Assembly: GCF_051912485.1 (NCBI RefSeq) | Contig: NZ_CP196822.1 | Location: 1,860,001 to 1,924,000 of the forward strand | Source: Nitrobacter sp051912485 | GTDB taxonomy: Bacteria; Pseudomonadota; Alphaproteobacteria; Rhizobiales; Xanthobacteraceae | Reading direction: 5' to 3' | DNA: 64,000 bases | Part shown: positions 27,338 to 36,119 of the stretch, piece after piece | Layout of the letters: each line of letters starts with the position of its first letter | Numbering within the stretch: the first letter of the stretch is position 1 | Program-made: the position numbers and the translations under genes | Notes under the pieces: model-generated | The model's database searches: none | The model's input: the letters and a program-made list of their open reading frames with translations, nothing else | What the model was told of the DNA's origin: nothing

Positions 27338-27637
27338 ATGGCGAAGAAGGCAGCGACCCCGAGCACCGTGACGCTGAAGCATCTCGCAGCAGCATTGGCC
27401 GAGGACCATGAATTGTCGAAGAAGGCCGCCGAGGCCATCCTCGGCGACATGGTCGCCCGTATCACCAAGCACCTCAAGAAGGGCGATCGCATCCGCATCG
27501 TCGGCCTCGGCATCCTTCAAGTCCGCAAACGCGCCGCCCGCATGGGTCGCAACCCGGCCACCGGCGAAGCCATTCACATCAAGGCTTCAAAGAAGGTCGC
27601 GTTCCGTGCCGCAAAAGAGCTCAAGGAAGCCGTCTAA
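27338..27637 (+). CDS. hup: HU family DNA-binding protein
   Basis: Histone-like nucleoid protein of 99 residues. ATG 27338 follows ACGAGGAGGGCCCT. The N-terminus is AKKAATPSTVTLKHLAAALA; the dimer core and DNA-binding arm are seen in KKGDRIRIVGLGILQVRKRAARMGRNPATGEAIHI, with the expected RNPxTG tip. It is slightly longer than HU of E. coli (90 residues) because of the N-terminal extension. A weak hairpin (CAGGCG 27652-27657 / CGCCTG 27670-27675) follows without a T-tract. Confidence 0.93.
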   Translation: MAKKAATPSTVTLKHLAAALAEDHELSKKAAEAILGDMVARITKHLKKGDRIRIVGLGILQVRKRAARMGRNPATGEAIHIKASKKVAFRAAKELKEAV

Positions 27638-27772
27638 CCGGGGTTCTGGATCAGGCGCTCCGCTTAAAACGCCTGAAAGGATGCCGCCAGACCGGATCGC
27701 CATGGGCAAGGCCGGAATGGAAGGTTTTGTTGACCTGATTTTCTGGATATACGGCCCCTGCCCTGAGATGCG

Positions 27773-29026
27773 ATGGCCGCTCCAATGACATTCAAACACA
27801 CGGTGACAGAGCGCTTTCTGCGCTATGTCACCATCGACACCCAGTCGGACCCGACATCTTCCACGTGTCCATCCACGGAGAAGCAGAAGAATCTCGGTCG
27901 CCTGCTGGTGCGTGAGTTGCAAGAGATTGGCGTTTCCGATGCCCATCTCGACCCGCACGGTTATGTGTATGCGACGATTCCGGCGAACAGTTCGAAGCAG
28001 GTCCCCGTCATTTGCTTCTGCTCGCATATGGACACGTCACCGGACTGTTCAGGCGCAAACGTCAGGCCGCAGATCGTCCGGGATTATCGCGGCGGCGATA
28101 TCGGACTCTGCGGCGATCCGTCGCAGGTGATCCGCATCGCTGACAATCCGGCGCTGGCCGATCAGGTCGGCAACGACATCGTCACGTCGGACGGCACCAC
28201 ACTGCTCGGCGCCGACAACAAGGCGGGCGTCGCCGAAATCATGGACGCCGCACAGATTCTGTTTGCCAATCCCCAGATCAAGCATGGCACCATCAAAATC
28301 CTGTTCACGCCTGACGAGGAAATTGGGCGCGGCGTCGACAAGGTCGATCTGAAAAAGCTGGGCGCGGACTTCGCCTACACCGTTGACGGCGAGACCGCGG
28401 GCCATATCGAGGACGAGACGTTCTCGGCCGATGGCGCCACTCTTTCGATCGAGGGAGTCAGCGCCCATCCCGGCTTCGCCAAGGGCAAGATGGAGCATGC
28501 GATCAAGATCGCATCGCGCATTGTGGAACGGCTTCCGAAAGACACTTGCTCGCCCGAGACCACCGACGGCCGCGAGGGATTCCTCCATCCGACCGGCGTC
28601 AGCGGCACGCTGGAGCACGCGACGCTCAGCTTTATCGTGCGCGATTTCACCGATGCCGGCCTGAAGGAAAAGGAAGTCCTACTGGAGGGAATTATCCGTG
28701 ACGTCATGGCGGACTTCCCGCACTCGACGTATCGGCTGGACATCCAGCCGCAATATCGCAACATGAAACAGGTAGTGGATCGTCATCCCGCGATCATCGA
28801 CAACGCCATGGAAGCGGTCCGCCGCGCCGGTCTCAAACCGATCAAAGGCAGCATTCGCGGTGGCACCGACGGCTCGCGGTTATCATTCGTGGGGCTGCCC
28901 TGCCCGAACATCTTCGCTGGCGAGCACGCCTTCCACTCACGCACCGAATGGGTCAGCGTCCAGGACATGGAAGCCGCGGTCCGGACCATCGTGCATCTCG
29001 CAGCGATCTGGGAAGAACGCGCCTGA
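27773..29026 (+). CDS. pepT: Peptidase T (tripeptide aminopeptidase)
   Basis: Cytoplasmic M20B zinc peptidase releasing the N-terminal residue of tripeptides. The 417 residues show the first metal motif FCSHMDTSPDCSG, the bridging-Asp motif LGADNKAGVAE, the catalytic base and metal Glu in TPDEEIGRGV, the dimerisation (lid) domain in the middle, and the late GGTDGSRLSFVGLPCPN and GEHAFHS. The start at 27773 is uncertain: ATG 27785 is equally possible and neither has a strong ribosome site. Confidence 0.94.
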   Translation: MAAPMTFKHTVTERFLRYVTIDTQSDPTSSTCPSTEKQKNLGRLLVRELQEIGVSDAHLDPHGYVYATIPANSSKQVPVICFCSHMDTSPDCSGANVRPQIVRDYRGGDIGLCGDPSQVIRIADNPALADQVGNDIVTSDGTTLLGADNKAGVAEIMDAAQILFANPQIKHGTIKILFTPDEEIGRGVDKVDLKKLGADFAYTVDGETAGHIEDETFSADGATLSIEGVSAHPGFAKGKMEHAIKIASRIVERLPKDTCSPETTDGREGFLHPTGVSGTLEHATLSFIVRDFTDAGLKEKEVLLEGIIRDVMADFPHSTYRLDIQPQYRNMKQVVDRHPAIIDNAMEAVRRAGLKPIKGSIRGGTDGSRLSFVGLPCPNIFAGEHAFHSRTEWVSVQDMEAAVRTIVHLAAIWEERA

Positions 29027-29159
29027 AGGCTCTGATATCGCGGGCGAAGGATGACGGTTCAGAAGCCGCGTGTTGCGGTGCGCGCGGAACCCGTGCGGCA
29101 TCGTTAATCTTTCCTAAACGCCAGGAGATATGATCCTCGAATCAACGGGGATTCCAAAA

Positions 29160-29477
29160 ATGCTACGCACTATCTTGCTTGCGCTCATCGGGCTCACCGC
29201 GATGGGAGCGACAGGGTCAGCCGCCGACCTTCCGGTGCACAGCCGCATCGGCAAAATCTTCGCGGAACCGGCGCCGCCGCCAGCCCGTGTCGTGGTCGAA
29301 GCGGATTACCCCGAGAGCGCGCTCTACCGTTTTCGGTTTCCGCCTCCGGTGCCCGGCTATTACGGAAGGCCGAACGATTTCTACTATCGTCCCTATTATG
29401 AAGATCGATCGGCGATCTCGTATTATTTCGACCGATTACCGTACGCTTGCGGGTTCTACGGCTACTGCCAGGACTAG
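29160..29477 (+). CDS. Secreted Tyr/Pro-rich small protein, unknown
   Basis: A 105-residue exported protein from ATG 29160 (GGGGA about eight bases before); an upstream in-frame ATG at 29130 is possible. Signal peptide MLRTILLALIGLTAMGATGSAA. The mature part is rich in Pro, Tyr and Arg (PPPVPGYYGRPNDFYYRPYY) and ends with two cysteines in YACGFYGYCQD that could form a disulfide. Such proteins are common in Nitrobacteraceae and have no known role. Downstream it converges on the methyltransferase gene. Confidence 0.65.
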   Translation: MLRTILLALIGLTAMGATGSAADLPVHSRIGKIFAEPAPPPARVVVEADYPESALYRFRFPPPVPGYYGRPNDFYYRPYYEDRSAISYYFDRLPYACGFYGYCQD

Positions 29478-29480
29478 CTA

Positions 29481-29500
29481 GAGCATGTTCCGATCATGCT
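29481..29500. repeat. Short inverted repeat between convergent genes
   Basis: AGCATG TTCCGAT CATGCT (29482-29500) is nearly palindromic and its ends match the AGCATGAT termini of the repeats at 15444 and 37744. It lies just after the small secreted protein gene and before the end of the methyltransferase gene, so it could end transcription in either direction. It may be a degenerate copy of that repeat. Confidence 0.4.
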
Positions 29501-29506
29501 GGATCG

Positions 29507-30388
29507 TTAAGGCATGTCCATTGCTAAAGCCGCCGAGTTGCGCGCGGTCACGGCCCAGATTGATGCAGGAAGCACGACCGCCTGCCCTTTAGCGAACGGC
29601 GCAAGCGCCTCATGGATAGACCTCCTCACGGCAGCAACGATATCGGCCGGCTGTCCCTCAAGTGCACGACTGGTCGGGCCGAGCTGAAGCGCTGACTCGA
29701 CCGCGGCGTCGAGCCCATTGCCGATCGCGACATCCAATGTGAGGTCGCAGGCCTCCATTGCTACGTCGGAAAAGCCGGCCTTGCCGAGGATGCGATGAAC
29801 GCGCGCTTCGGACGCGAACGAGAACGGGCCAGGATCTTCCGGCCCAACTTCGGGCAGCTTGGGGACATGATTGTAAGCAGCCTGGAGTGGCGTCATCAGC
29901 CAGGGATTGGCGCGAGGTTCGCGCCAGCATACGAAGGTCAGCCGGCCACCCGGCCGCAATGCTTTCCTGAGATTGGCGAATGATGCGGTCGGCTCGGCAA
30001 AGAACATCACGCCAAACCGGGAGACAATCAGATCGTACCACCCCGGCTTGAACGGATACACACTGGCATCAGCGAGCCGGAATTCCGCTCGAGCACCTTG
30101 CGGCGTGACTTGCCTGGCGCGTTGCAGCATCGGCGCCGAGATATCGGCGCCGAGAACGCGGCCGGCAGCGCCGACCTTCTCGGCAAATGCCCGCGTGGTG
30201 GCGCCGCAGCCGCAACCGACATCGATGACACGCTCGCCAGGCACGGCTCTGGCGCGATCAAGCAAGATGGCGGACACCGGCTCCAGCATTTCATCCTGAG
30301 CCTGCTGCCGGTCGACCCAGCGCTGACCGGCGGGTCCATTCCAGTAAGCGATCTGGTCCGCGTTCCGCGTCTGGGGAACTTCCGCCAT
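29507..30388 (-). CDS. Class I SAM-dependent methyltransferase
   Basis: A 293-residue methyltransferase of the UbiE/type-11 sort. Motif I is VIDVGCGCGATTRAFAEKV (about residues 54-72), followed by LGADISAPMLQRAR, the ADASVYPF acidic segment and LRPGGRLTFVCWREP. The substrate is not predictable: proteins of this class act on small molecules and cofactors. It stands alone on the minus strand between tRNA-Val and the small secreted protein gene, so context gives no help. Confidence 0.88.
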   Translation of the reverse strand: MAEVPQTRNADQIAYWNGPAGQRWVDRQQAQDEMLEPVSAILLDRARAVPGERVIDVGCGCGATTRAFAEKVGAAGRVLGADISAPMLQRARQVTPQGARAEFRLADASVYPFKPGWYDLIVSRFGVMFFAEPTASFANLRKALRPGGRLTFVCWREPRANPWLMTPLQAAYNHVPKLPEVGPEDPGPFSFASEARVHRILGKAGFSDVAMEACDLTLDVAIGNGLDAAVESALQLGPTSRALEGQPADIVAAVRRSIHEALAPFAKGQAVVLPASIWAVTARNSAALAMDMP

Positions 30389-30418
30389 CGCCGCTCCCGC
30401 GGAAATCTGAAATCACAA

Positions 30419-30495
30419 TGGTAGGCGGCGAGAGATTCGAACTCCCGACCCTCTCGGTGTAAACGAGATGCTCTAACCAGCTGAGCTAGCCGCCC
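30419..30495 (-). tRNA. tRNA-Val (TAC)
   Basis: Minus-strand cloverleaf from G at 30495: acceptor GGGCGGC pairs with GCCGCCT (one G-T), anticodon loop TTTACAC gives anticodon TAC, T-arm GGGAGTTCGAATCTC, encoded CCA at 30421-30419. A possible promoter TTGCGT-18-TAAACA lies at 30533-30504. Confidence 0.97.
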
Positions 30496-30669
30496 TCGCG
30501 TCCTGTTTAGCGCTGACGCATCCCCACACGCAAGCCGCCGGTCGCAAGTTGCAAGCTCGATCCATCAGATACGCCTTGCGGGCCGATCCTGGCGCAAAGG
30601 CACGCAAGCCGCGGGTGCGTTGTCCCTCGACATCCATGGGATCGGGCAGACACAACCGCGCCATAACGC

Positions 30670-30695
30670 AAACGGCGCCCCGAAGGGCGCCGTTT
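30670..30695. terminator. Terminator hairpin after lon
   Basis: AAACGGCGCC (30670-30679) and GGCGCCGTTT (30686-30695) form a perfect 10-bp stem with loop CCGAAG. It begins 20 bases past the lon stop on the minus strand. The A/T flanks are short, so termination is likely but not textbook. Confidence 0.6.
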
Positions 30696-30715
30696 CGTCA
30701 ATTATGTTGTGACGC

Positions 30716-33142
30716 TCAGTGCGCGGTCAGACCGCCGGCCGCCTCATCAGTTGCATCGGGATTGACCGGAAGCTTGGGATCCTCCTCCCAGACAATCGGC
30801 TTCGGCTGCCGCACCAACGCCCTGGCGATCACCTCGTCCATCCGGGCGACCGGAATGATCTCCAGCCCACCCTTGATGGCATCGGAGATCTCCGTCAGGT
30901 CCTTGGCATTGTCGTCGGGAATCAGCACCGTCTTGATGCCGCCCCGCGCCGCAGCCAACAGCTTCTCCTTGAGGCCGCCGATCGGCAACACCCTGCCGCG
31001 CAGCGTGATCTCGCCCGTCATCGCGATGTCGTGCCGGATCGGGATTCCAGTCAACACCGATACGATCGTCGTCGCCATCGCCACGCCGGCCGAAGGACCA
31101 TCCTTCGGAGTAGCTCCCTCGGGAACATGGACGTGGATGTCGCGCCGCTCGAACAGCGGCGGCTCGATCCCGAAGGTGATCGCGCGCGAGCGGACGTAGG
31201 ACGCCGCCGCCGAGATCGATTCCTTCATCACGTCGCGCAGGTTGCCGGTGACCGTCATGCGCCCCTTGCCGGGCATCATCACGCTTTCGATCGTCAGCAA
31301 CTCACCACCGACGTCGGTCCACGCCAGACCCGTCACGACGCCGACCTGATCATCGGTTTCGATCTCGCCGTAGCGATATTTCGGCACCCCGAGAAACTCT
31401 TCGACCGCCTTCTCGGTGACCTTGACCGACTTCTTTTTCGACAGCATCAGCTCCTTCACCGCCTTGCGGGCAAGTGTGGAGAGCTCACGCTGCAGGTTTC
31501 GCACGCCCGCTTCGCGGGTGTAGCGACGGATGATGAGCAGAAGCGAGTCGTCATCGATCGACCACTCCTTCGAATCCAGGCCGTGCTTGGTGAGCGCGTT
31601 CGGAATGAGATGCTTGCGAGCGATCTCAACCTTCTCGTTCTCGGTGTAGCCGGCGATCCTGATGATCTCCATGCGGTCCATCAAGGGTCCGGGAATATTC
31701 AGCGTATTCGCGGTCGTGAGGAACATCACGTTGGACAGATCGTAATCGACCTCCAGATAGTGGTCGTTGAAAGTCGAATTCTGCTCGGGATCGAGAACCT
31801 CAAGCAGCGCCGACGACGGATCGCCGCGGAAATCGGCGCCCATCTTGTCGATCTCGTCCAGCAGAAACAGCGGATTCGAGGTCTTGGCCTTGCGCATCGA
31901 CTGGATGATCTTGCCGGGCATCGAGCCGATATAGGTCCGACGGTGACCACGGATCTCCGCCTCGTCGCGTACGCCGCCAAGCGACACGCGCACGAATTCA
32001 CGTCCGGTCGCCCTCGCGATCGACTTGCCGAGCGAGGTCTTGCCGACGCCGGGCGGGCCGACGAGGCACAGGATCGGTCCGGTCAGCTTGTTGGCGCGTG
32101 ACTGCACCGCGAGATACTCGACGATACGGTCCTTGACCTTCTCAAGGCCGTAGTGGTCGGCGTCCAGCACTTCCTGCGCGGCGTTAAGGTCCTTCTTGAC
32201 CTTGGACTTCTTGCCCCACGGAATCGATAGCAGCCAATCGAGATAGTTGCGCACCACGGTGGCTTCTGCCGACATCGGAGACATCTGTCGCAGCTTCTTC
32301 AATTCGTGCTGGGCCTTCTCGCGAGCTTCCTTCGAGAGCTTGGTCTTGGCGATCTTCTCTTCCAGATCGGCGAGCTCGTCGCGACCCTCGTCGTCGCCGA
32401 GTTCCTTCTGGATCGCCTTCATCTGCTCGTTGAGATAGTACTCGCGCTGGGTCTTCTCCATCTGGCGCTTGACGCGCGAGCGGATGCGCTTCTCGACCTG
32501 CAAGACCGAGATTTCGCTCTCCATCAGACCGAGCACCTTTTCCAGACGCGCCGTCACCGACAACGTCTCAAGGATGCCCTGACGATCCGCGATCTTAGCG
32601 GCGAGGTGCGAAGCCACGGTATCGCCGAGCTTGGCGAAATCGGTGATCGCCTGCACGACACCCACGACCTCGGGCGAGATTTTTTTGTTCAGCTTCACAT
32701 AGCTTTCGAAATCCGACACGACGGAACGCGACAGCGCCTCAGCTTCGACGCTGCTGGTGTCCGTATCGGCCAGCGCGACAGCGGTCGCTTCATAATACTC
32801 GGAGCGGTCGGAATATGTCTCCACGCGCGCGCGCTCAAGGCCTTCCACCAGCACCTTCACCGTGCCGTCGGGAAGCTTCAGCAGTTGCAGCACGCTGGCG
32901 AGCGTTCCGATCTTGTAGATCGAATCCGGCGTAGGATCATCCTCCGACGCGTTCTTCTGCGTCGCCAGCATGATCAACGCATCGTTCTTCATGACCTCTT
33001 CGAGCGCCTTGATCGATTTCTCGCGGCCGACGAACAGCGGCACGATCATGTGCGGGAAAACGACGATGTCGCGAAGCGGAAGCACCGGGTAGGTATTGGT
33101 TTCGCCGTGAACGATAGCTGGCCGGGGTTTTGAGGCGGTCAT
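30716..33142 (-). CDS. lon: ATP-dependent protease Lon
   Basis: Cytoplasmic AAA+ serine protease degrading misfolded and regulatory proteins. The start is ATG 33142 (MTASKPRPAIVHGETNTYPV) with AAGGAACAAGG upstream, giving 808 residues. Order: N-terminal substrate domain (about 1-210), coiled coil, AAA module with Walker A GPPGVGKTSLGKS (near 360) and Walker B FLLDEIDKMG, then the protease domain with the catalytic Ser in PKDGPSAGVAMA (near 680) and Lys in GGLKEKLLAA. A heat-shock-like promoter lies upstream. clpX precedes it on the same strand. Confidence 0.97.
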   Translation of the reverse strand: MTASKPRPAIVHGETNTYPVLPLRDIVVFPHMIVPLFVGREKSIKALEEVMKNDALIMLATQKNASEDDPTPDSIYKIGTLASVLQLLKLPDGTVKVLVEGLERARVETYSDRSEYYEATAVALADTDTSSVEAEALSRSVVSDFESYVKLNKKISPEVVGVVQAITDFAKLGDTVASHLAAKIADRQGILETLSVTARLEKVLGLMESEISVLQVEKRIRSRVKRQMEKTQREYYLNEQMKAIQKELGDDEGRDELADLEEKIAKTKLSKEAREKAQHELKKLRQMSPMSAEATVVRNYLDWLLSIPWGKKSKVKKDLNAAQEVLDADHYGLEKVKDRIVEYLAVQSRANKLTGPILCLVGPPGVGKTSLGKSIARATGREFVRVSLGGVRDEAEIRGHRRTYIGSMPGKIIQSMRKAKTSNPLFLLDEIDKMGADFRGDPSSALLEVLDPEQNSTFNDHYLEVDYDLSNVMFLTTANTLNIPGPLMDRMEIIRIAGYTENEKVEIARKHLIPNALTKHGLDSKEWSIDDDSLLLIIRRYTREAGVRNLQRELSTLARKAVKELMLSKKKSVKVTEKAVEEFLGVPKYRYGEIETDDQVGVVTGLAWTDVGGELLTIESVMMPGKGRMTVTGNLRDVMKESISAAASYVRSRAITFGIEPPLFERRDIHVHVPEGATPKDGPSAGVAMATTIVSVLTGIPIRHDIAMTGEITLRGRVLPIGGLKEKLLAAARGGIKTVLIPDDNAKDLTEISDAIKGGLEIIPVARMDEVIARALVRQPKPIVWEEDPKLPVNPDATDEAAGGLTAH

Positions 33143-33294
33143 AGCCTTGTTCCTTTTGTTGCGCCCCCTTGTACGCAGCCGCAGATCGTGCGCAACCGCC
33201 ACAAGGTGCCGAGTTTACCGGAGAAGGAGGGGCTTTGCGAACCGATGCCTCACCTGCCCTGGAAACGGCGAACGCACCTGCGCCGCCGACAGCA

Positions 33295-33325
33295 TTAGGT
33301 GGCCATCGACCGCCAGTGTGTCAAG
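33295..33325 (-). promoter_or_regulatory. Candidate heat-shock (RpoH) promoter of lon
   Basis: On the minus strand CTTGAC (33325-33320) is followed after 17 bases by CCACCTAA (33302-33295), close to the alphaproteobacterial RpoH pattern CTTGAA-N17-CCTATNT. It is about 150 bases upstream of the lon start. A housekeeping-sigma reading of the same TTGACA with a weaker -10 is possible. Confidence 0.4.
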
Positions 33326-33443
33326 TGAAGGAAAGCAGCGGCTTCCAAGGACTACAGGATCGGCTCTGGTATAGCCCATGGCCGCCGCGCGGGACTACCG
33401 GCGGCGACGCCTTGCCTCGACAGACGACGCCAAAACGCCCCGA

Positions 33444-34718
33444 TCAGGCGCTGGCGCTGGTTTCGCTCGCGCGATCCGAGCGGTCCGCGTAAATGTACAG
33501 CGGTCTCGCAGTTCCCTCAACCACTTCGCGCGAGATTACGACCTCCTCGACCCCTTCCAGACCCGGAAGGTCGAACATGGTCTCGAGCAGGATGCTTTCG
33601 AGAATAGAACGCAACCCGCGCGCGCCGGTCTTGCGTTCGATCGCCCTGCGTGCGACCGCGCCGAGCGCCTCGTCGGCAAACGTCAGTTCGATATTCTCCA
33701 TCTCGAACAGTCGCTGATACTGTTTCACCAGCGCGTTCTTCGGGTCGGTCAGGATCTTCTTCAGCGATGCTTCGTCAAGGTCCTCGAGCGTGGCGACGAC
33801 AGGCAGACGGCCGACGAATTCCGGGATCAGGCCGTACTTCAACAAATCCTCCGGCTCGACATGCCTGAAGATTTCACCGGTGCGACGATCTTCCGGTGCA
33901 AGGACCTGCGCAGCGAAACCGATCGACGTGGTCCGTCCGCGCGCCGAGATGATCTTCTCGAGGCCGGAGAACGCGCCGCCGCAGATGAACAGGATGTTGG
34001 TCGTATCGACTTGCAGGAATTCCTGCTGCGGGTGCTTGCGCCCTCCCTGCGGCGGAACCGAAGCGACCGTGCCTTCCATGATCTTCAACAACGCCTGTTG
34101 CACGCCCTCGCCCGATACGTCACGCGTGATCGAGGGATTGTCGGACTTGCGCGAAATCTTGTCGATCTCGTCGATATAGACGATACCGCGCTGCGCGCGC
34201 TCGACATTGTAGTCGGCGGACTGCAACAACTTCAGGATGATGTTCTCGACGTCCTCACCGACATAGCCGGCTTCGGTCAGAGTCGTCGCATCCGCCATCG
34301 TAAACGGCACATCGAGGATACGCGCCAGCGTTTGCGCAAGCAGCGTCTTACCGGAACCGGTCGGACCGATCAGCAGGATGTTCGACTTCGCGAGTTCGAC
34401 GTCGTTGTGCTTGGTCTGATGATTGAGCCGCTTGTAATGATTGTGGACCGCGACCGAGAGCACCTTCTTGGCATGATTTTGCCCGATGACGTAGTCGTCC
34501 AGAACCTTGCAGATTTCCTTCGGAGTCGGAATGCCGTCGCGCGACTTCACCAGCGAGGACTTGTTCTCCTCGCGAATGATATCCATGCAGAGTTCGACAC
34601 ATTCGTCACAGATAAATACGGTAGGCCCCGCAATCAGCTTGCGCACTTCGTGCTGGCTCTTGCCGCAAAATGAGCAATACAGCGTGTTCTTGGAGTCGCC
34701 CGTACCGACCTTACTCAT
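33444..34718 (-). CDS. clpX: ATP-dependent Clp protease ATP-binding subunit ClpX
   Basis: AAA+ unfoldase delivering ssrA-tagged and other substrates to ClpP. The 424 residues begin with the zinc-binding domain (Cys 15, 18, 37 and 40: YCSFCGKS, FICDECVELC). Walker A is GPTGSGKTLLAQT, Walker B IVYIDEIDKI, and the pore loop GYVGEDVE is intact, as is the ClpP-contact IGF-type loop (TSIGFAAQV). It is separated from clpP by 477 bases, unusually far for this pair, so it probably has its own promoter. Confidence 0.97.
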   Translation of the reverse strand: MSKVGTGDSKNTLYCSFCGKSQHEVRKLIAGPTVFICDECVELCMDIIREENKSSLVKSRDGIPTPKEICKVLDDYVIGQNHAKKVLSVAVHNHYKRLNHQTKHNDVELAKSNILLIGPTGSGKTLLAQTLARILDVPFTMADATTLTEAGYVGEDVENIILKLLQSADYNVERAQRGIVYIDEIDKISRKSDNPSITRDVSGEGVQQALLKIMEGTVASVPPQGGRKHPQQEFLQVDTTNILFICGGAFSGLEKIISARGRTTSIGFAAQVLAPEDRRTGEIFRHVEPEDLLKYGLIPEFVGRLPVVATLEDLDEASLKKILTDPKNALVKQYQRLFEMENIELTFADEALGAVARRAIERKTGARGLRSILESILLETMFDLPGLEGVEEVVISREVVEGTARPLYIYADRSDRASETSASA

Positions 34719-35195
34719 TCCTGTCTCCGTCCGCCGTTCAGTCTCGCCTGTTCGCCTGCTCGCCCGCTCCGTTCCGGCACATCCGGGGAAGCGAGGTTAC
34801 ATATGAGCAAAGTCCGTACCAGGAAAGACCCTCCGCTCTCGATCCCGCGCGAATCGCGGTTAATTCGATTCTCCTGCGCATACTTGGCTAACTGAACTCA
34901 GCTAGCGAACCATGGTGCCCGCCGACTATCAAGAATTCGCTAATCGGCCAGCCTCCGCACCGTGACAATAGCGCTATTTGGCTCCATAACGCGACTCTCT
35001 TTGGCCAAATTCAGCCCAGCGTTGCGCGATTGTCACGGCAGTCAAGCGGAAACGCCGCGAAAAAGGAACTTTTCAGAAAGTATCGCAGTGCAATCGCCGG
35101 TGGTGCCAGATTGGGCCGGGCCAACCGGCCCGTTTCCGCCCATCCCGCCACGGTGCCTGATCCTACGAATCCTTCTTGACCACGAAGCCTTTTTA
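34719..35195. other. 477-base intergenic region between clpP and clpX
   Basis: No gene is supported here. The region holds the clpX promoter, a GC-rich hairpin just after clpP (GGGCCGG / CCGGCCC at about 35113-35135), and a long imperfect inverted repeat at 34960-35038 listed separately. Short frames on both strands lack ribosome sites and family features. Confidence 0.6.
34960..35038. repeat. Long imperfect inverted repeat between clpP and clpX
   Basis: CCGTGACAATAGCGC (34960-34974) matches GCGCGATTGTCACGG (35024-35038) in inverted orientation with one mismatch in 15. Nested inside, ATTTGGC (34976-34982) pairs imperfectly with GCCAAAT (35004-35010), leaving a loop of 21 bases and one large bulge. 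In RNA it would make a long stem; in DNA the arms TTGTCACGG / CCGTGACAA could be two operator half-sites. Role unknown. Confidence 0.6.
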
Positions 35196-35831
35196 TTACG
35201 AAGCCTTGGGGGCCGCTGGCTCTTCGGCGCGCTTGTCGATCACCTTGTCGACGATGCCGAAATCGCGGGCCATCTCGGCGGTGAGGAACTTGTCGCGCTC
35301 CAGCGCATCCTCGATCGCCTTGTAGGTCTGTCCCGTGTGCTTGACGTAGATCTCGTTGAGCCGCTTCTTGAGGCTCAGGATTTCCTGGGCATGAAGCATG
35401 ATGTCCGTCGCCTGCCCCTGGAAACCGCCGGAGGGCTGGTGAACCATGATGCGCGCGTTCGGCAGTGCATGCCGCATATCCTTTTCGCCGGCCGCCAGTA
35501 GCAACGACCCCATCGACGCGGCCTGTCCGGTGCACAGTGTGGCGACCGGCGGGCGGATGAACTGCATCGTGTCGTAAATCGCGAGCCCCGACGTCACCAC
35601 GCCTCCCGGCGAATTGATGTACATCGAGATTTCTTTCTTGGGATTCTCAGCCTCGAGGAACAAGAGCTGCGCGACGACCAGCATCGACATGTTGTCCTCG
35701 ACCGGCCCGGTCAGGAAGATGATGCGCTCCTTCAGCAGCCGGGAGAAGATGTCGTAAGCCCTCTCGCCACGGTTGGTCTGCTCGACCACCATCGGAACGA
35801 GGTTCATGTAGGTTTCCACTGGATCGCGCAT
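35196..35831 (-). CDS. clpP: ATP-dependent Clp protease proteolytic subunit ClpP
   Basis: Serine protease forming the tetradecameric chamber used by ClpX and ClpA. Of 211 residues, the catalytic Ser106 is in GQAASMGSLL and His131 in IMVHQPSGG; the Asp lies near residue 180. The N-terminus is MRDPVETYMNLVPMVVEQTN with only a short segment before the mature start. Upstream, CTTGAA on the minus strand (about 36003-36008) could be part of a heat-shock promoter, but the -10 is weak. The tig gene lies 288 bases upstream. Confidence 0.97.
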   Translation of the reverse strand: MRDPVETYMNLVPMVVEQTNRGERAYDIFSRLLKERIIFLTGPVEDNMSMLVVAQLLFLEAENPKKEISMYINSPGGVVTSGLAIYDTMQFIRPPVATLCTGQAASMGSLLLAAGEKDMRHALPNARIMVHQPSGGFQGQATDIMLHAQEILSLKKRLNEIYVKHTGQTYKAIEDALERDKFLTAEMARDFGIVDKVIDKRAEEPAAPKAS

Positions 35832-36119
35832 TGATCACCCAAAAGTTTGTGTCAGCAGTTAGCGGCAGCGAACATCCGAGGCAAAACGGACAGTCTCCAG
35901 TTTTCCTCAAATGAAACGTCCTGTGTCAGGATTCGGCAAGCATGGCCCACAGATATGAGCCAATCGCTCGGGCGACAAGGATGCCGTGCCGACCAAGTCC
36001 AGTTCAAGCCGATTCGCAGCGCGTGACCTAATGAGGACGGCGCCGCGACGCCAATTTCAACCGGTATCCTTAATGTCGTGTGCGGGCCAGACCCGATGCC
36101 CGATCGACGCGCGACCCCG

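Noticed and set aside
30719..32101. 460-codon plus-strand frame over lon
   Set aside because: Antisense to the conserved AAA and protease domains of lon.
33378..34673. 431-codon plus-strand frame over clpX
   Set aside because: Antisense shadow of clpX.
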